A stretch of 24,617 nt of DNA from CAZGQY01 sp964528035 (lineage in GTDB: Bacteria > Pseudomonadota > Gammaproteobacteria > Methylococcales > UBA1147). The stretch's first letter is position 1, and every line of letters starts with the position of its first letter. A model generated the notes under the pieces. It did no database searches. It was not told the DNA's origin and saw nothing but the letters and a program-made list of their open reading frames with translations. Below are positions 23,383 through 24,617 of the stretch, piece after piece. A program made the position numbers and the translations under genes. The stretch covers positions 1-24,617 of the forward strand of contig CAZGQY010000042.1 in the NCBI GenBank assembly GCA_964528035.1, read 5' to 3'.

Positions 23383-23421
23383 TCAAGGCGAATAACTATT
23401 GCAACAGTTTTTCAAATTTTC

Positions 23422-23483
23422 GTAATCGATCCAAGCTATAAAAGTTTGGCTTTGAGCCGCCCGCTTATAGCACTTTCGATTAC
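23422..23483 (+). repeat. Stem-loop between sgaA and hprA
   Basis: Three nested stems: GTAATCGA/TCGATTAC (23422-23429 with 23476-23483), GCTATAA/TTATAGC (23435-23441 with 23465-23471) and an apical GGCT/AGCC (23448-23458), in total 19 base pairs. It fills the intercistronic gap and ends 36 bases before the hprA start. No T run follows directly, so partial termination, RNA processing or mRNA stabilisation are all possible. Confidence 0.6.
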
Positions 23484-23519
23484 ACCTTTATTCTACAAGC
23501 TCTTCTAGGAGATACCATT

Positions 23520-24491
23520 GTGAGCAAACCTAAAGTAATCGTGACTCGCCGCTGGCCGGAAGTCGTTGAAAACAAGTTAAAAGAGTTGTACGACGTGCAG
23601 ATCAATGAGGACGATCACCCGATGTCAGCGGCTGAACTGCAGGAAGCATTACGCAGCGCCGACGCTGTATGCCCGACCGTCACGGATCCGATTACGGCCG
23701 ATGTTCTAAGCGCCGAACCTTTACGCTGCAAGATCCTTGGCAATTTTGGTGTTGGCTTCAATCATATCGACATCGATGCAGCCAAAGCGCGCGGTCTGAC
23801 CGTCAGCAATACTCCCGAAGTATTGACCGATTGCACCGCAGATATCGCCATGCTGTTGATGCTGTCAGTTGCCCGCCGAGGAATGGAAGGTGATCGTCAT
23901 GTACGTCAAGGCGAATGGACAGGCTGGCGCCCCACCCACATGATGGGCGGCAAAGTCACCGGCAAGACACTGGGATTAATCGGTATGGGGCGCATTGCCC
24001 AGGCCATGGCGCGTAAAGCACACCACGGATTTGGTATGAAAATTATCTTCACCGACCCCTACCCACCCTCTCAAGCAGTGATCGATGACTTACAGGCAGA
24101 AATGTGTAAATCTGCAGAAGACGTACTTGCACAGGCAGATTTTGTTTCCCTGCACTGCCCGGGCGGTAAAGAAACCTATCACCTGATCAACTCAGAACGC
24201 CTGGGGCTAATGAAATCAACCGCATATCTGATCAACTCCGCTCGTGGTGACGTTGTCGACAATCAGGCCTTGATCCAGGCATTGAAAAACAACACAATCG
24301 CCGGTGCCGGCCTCGACGTATTTGAAGGTGAACCCAATCTGGATCCTGGTTTCCTGGAACTGGAAAACGCTGTACTTCTACCTCACCTCGGTAGCGCCAC
24401 CCTGGAAACAAGAATCGCCATGGGAAACCGGGTATTGGAAAATCTTGAAGCTTTTTTTAACGATAAGCCGTTACGAGACCAGGTTGCTTAA
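23520..24491 (+). CDS. hprA: Hydroxypyruvate/glyoxylate reductase (D-2-hydroxyacid dehydrogenase)
   Basis: A 323-residue NAD(P)H-dependent dehydrogenase that in the serine cycle reduces hydroxypyruvate to D-glycerate. Seen in order: N-terminal substrate domain ('KPKVIVTRRWPEVVENKL'), Rossmann motif 'GKTLGLIGMGRIAQAMARKA', catalytic Arg in 'LINSARGDVVDNQAL', catalytic Glu in 'GLDVFEGEPNLDPG' and catalytic His in 'LLPHLGSATLETR'. The start is GTG at 23520, with AGGAGA eight bases upstream. Close relatives are annotated glyoxylate reductase (GyaR); its place behind sgaA favours hydroxypyruvate as the physiological substrate. Cofactor preference cannot be set by eye. Confidence 0.92.
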   Translation: MSKPKVIVTRRWPEVVENKLKELYDVQINEDDHPMSAAELQEALRSADAVCPTVTDPITADVLSAEPLRCKILGNFGVGFNHIDIDAAKARGLTVSNTPEVLTDCTADIAMLLMLSVARRGMEGDRHVRQGEWTGWRPTHMMGGKVTGKTLGLIGMGRIAQAMARKAHHGFGMKIIFTDPYPPSQAVIDDLQAEMCKSAEDVLAQADFVSLHCPGGKETYHLINSERLGLMKSTAYLINSARGDVVDNQALIQALKNNTIAGAGLDVFEGEPNLDPGFLELENAVLLPHLGSATLETRIAMGNRVLENLEAFFNDKPLRDQVA

Positions 24492-24544
24492 CACTTAGGA
24501 GCGAGGATTCAATAATATACGAATCTTGACTTGTCTTATAGTCC

Positions 24545-24608
24545 GTCTTCTGCGTTGTAGCATCAGTTGCGTAGCCCTGCTATGCGCCTGTTGCTACGCC
24601 TTGAAGAC
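24545..24608. repeat. 64-nt imperfect palindrome downstream of hprA
   Basis: GTCTTC (24545-24550) pairs with GAAGAC (24603-24608), and further in GTAGCA/TGCTAC, CAG/CTG, GC/GC and TAG/CTA close on a 5-nt loop (24575-24579). It starts 53 bases after the hprA stop and has no T run. Its GC-rich, mirror-like design inside AT-rich DNA suggests a dispersed palindromic repeat rather than a gene-specific terminator. Confidence 0.55.
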
Positions 24609-24617
24609 AAACAATAA

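Overview
The window reads as chromosomal DNA of a gammaproteobacterium, probably marine or otherwise aquatic. UvrD, HtpG, MazG, PEP synthase and its regulator PpsR all look like typical gammaproteobacterial orthologues (UvrD is nearly co-linear with the E. coli protein, 721 residues). The last two genes, serine-glyoxylate aminotransferase and hydroxypyruvate/glyoxylate reductase, are the serine-cycle pair known from methylotrophs and several marine gammaproteobacteria. Species cannot be named from the sequence alone. Base composition is moderate and slightly AT-leaning, with markedly AT-rich intergenic DNA.

Layout. 1-2850: a secreted DUF4142 protein, a 720-bp gap with a perfect 26-nt palindrome, an AraC-type regulator, then a gap holding a 146-bp miniature transposable element. 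2849-6866: MazG overlapping a PfkB-type kinase, a three-domain signalling protein (receiver, PP2C/SpoIIE phosphatase, RsbW-like ATPase), and a stand-alone gcvH. 7015-7680: a VapC/Phd-type toxin-antitoxin pair with a palindromic operator. 7793-9958: uvrD. 10247-12504: small envelope or protein-interaction genes (DUF2892 membrane protein, SmbP-like periplasmic protein, an exported eight-cysteine protein with mirror-symmetric cysteine spacing, a TPR protein). 12614-14536: htpG with a clear sigma-32-type promoter. 14749-17994: divergent ppsR and ppsA. 18006-19833: a LysR regulator divergent from a beta-carbonic anhydrase, with repeated TATAAAC motifs between them. 19834-22200: an accessory-looking, gene-poor stretch with a long hairpin, an exported cupin, a small CGNR-like zinc-finger ORF, the second, inverted copy of the miniature element, a possible transposase remnant and a small coiled-coil protein. 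22201-24491: sgaA and hprA.

How the genes work together. sgaA makes hydroxypyruvate from serine plus glyoxylate, and hprA reduces hydroxypyruvate to glycerate; GcvH (glycine cleavage) belongs to the same C1/glycine/serine metabolism but is distant. ppsA regenerates PEP from pyruvate and PpsR switches it on and off by reversible phosphorylation. The carbonic anhydrase could supply bicarbonate for PEP carboxylation in the serine cycle, but that is inference. uvrD, htpG, mazG and the toxin-antitoxin pair are maintenance and stress genes, mostly transcribed alone or in pairs.

Most notable signals: the two inverted copies of an approximately 146-bp element with GTAAC ends and 8-bp (copy A) or 7-bp (copy B) target duplications in T-tracts, consistent with a non-autonomous IS66-family derivative; the symmetric eight-cysteine protein; a PP2C phosphatase with one metal-ligand Asp replaced by Asn; and a series of long imperfect intergenic hairpins (2761-2821, 19852-19930, 23422-23483, 24545-24608). 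No rRNA, tRNA, CRISPR array or complete insertion sequence was recognised.
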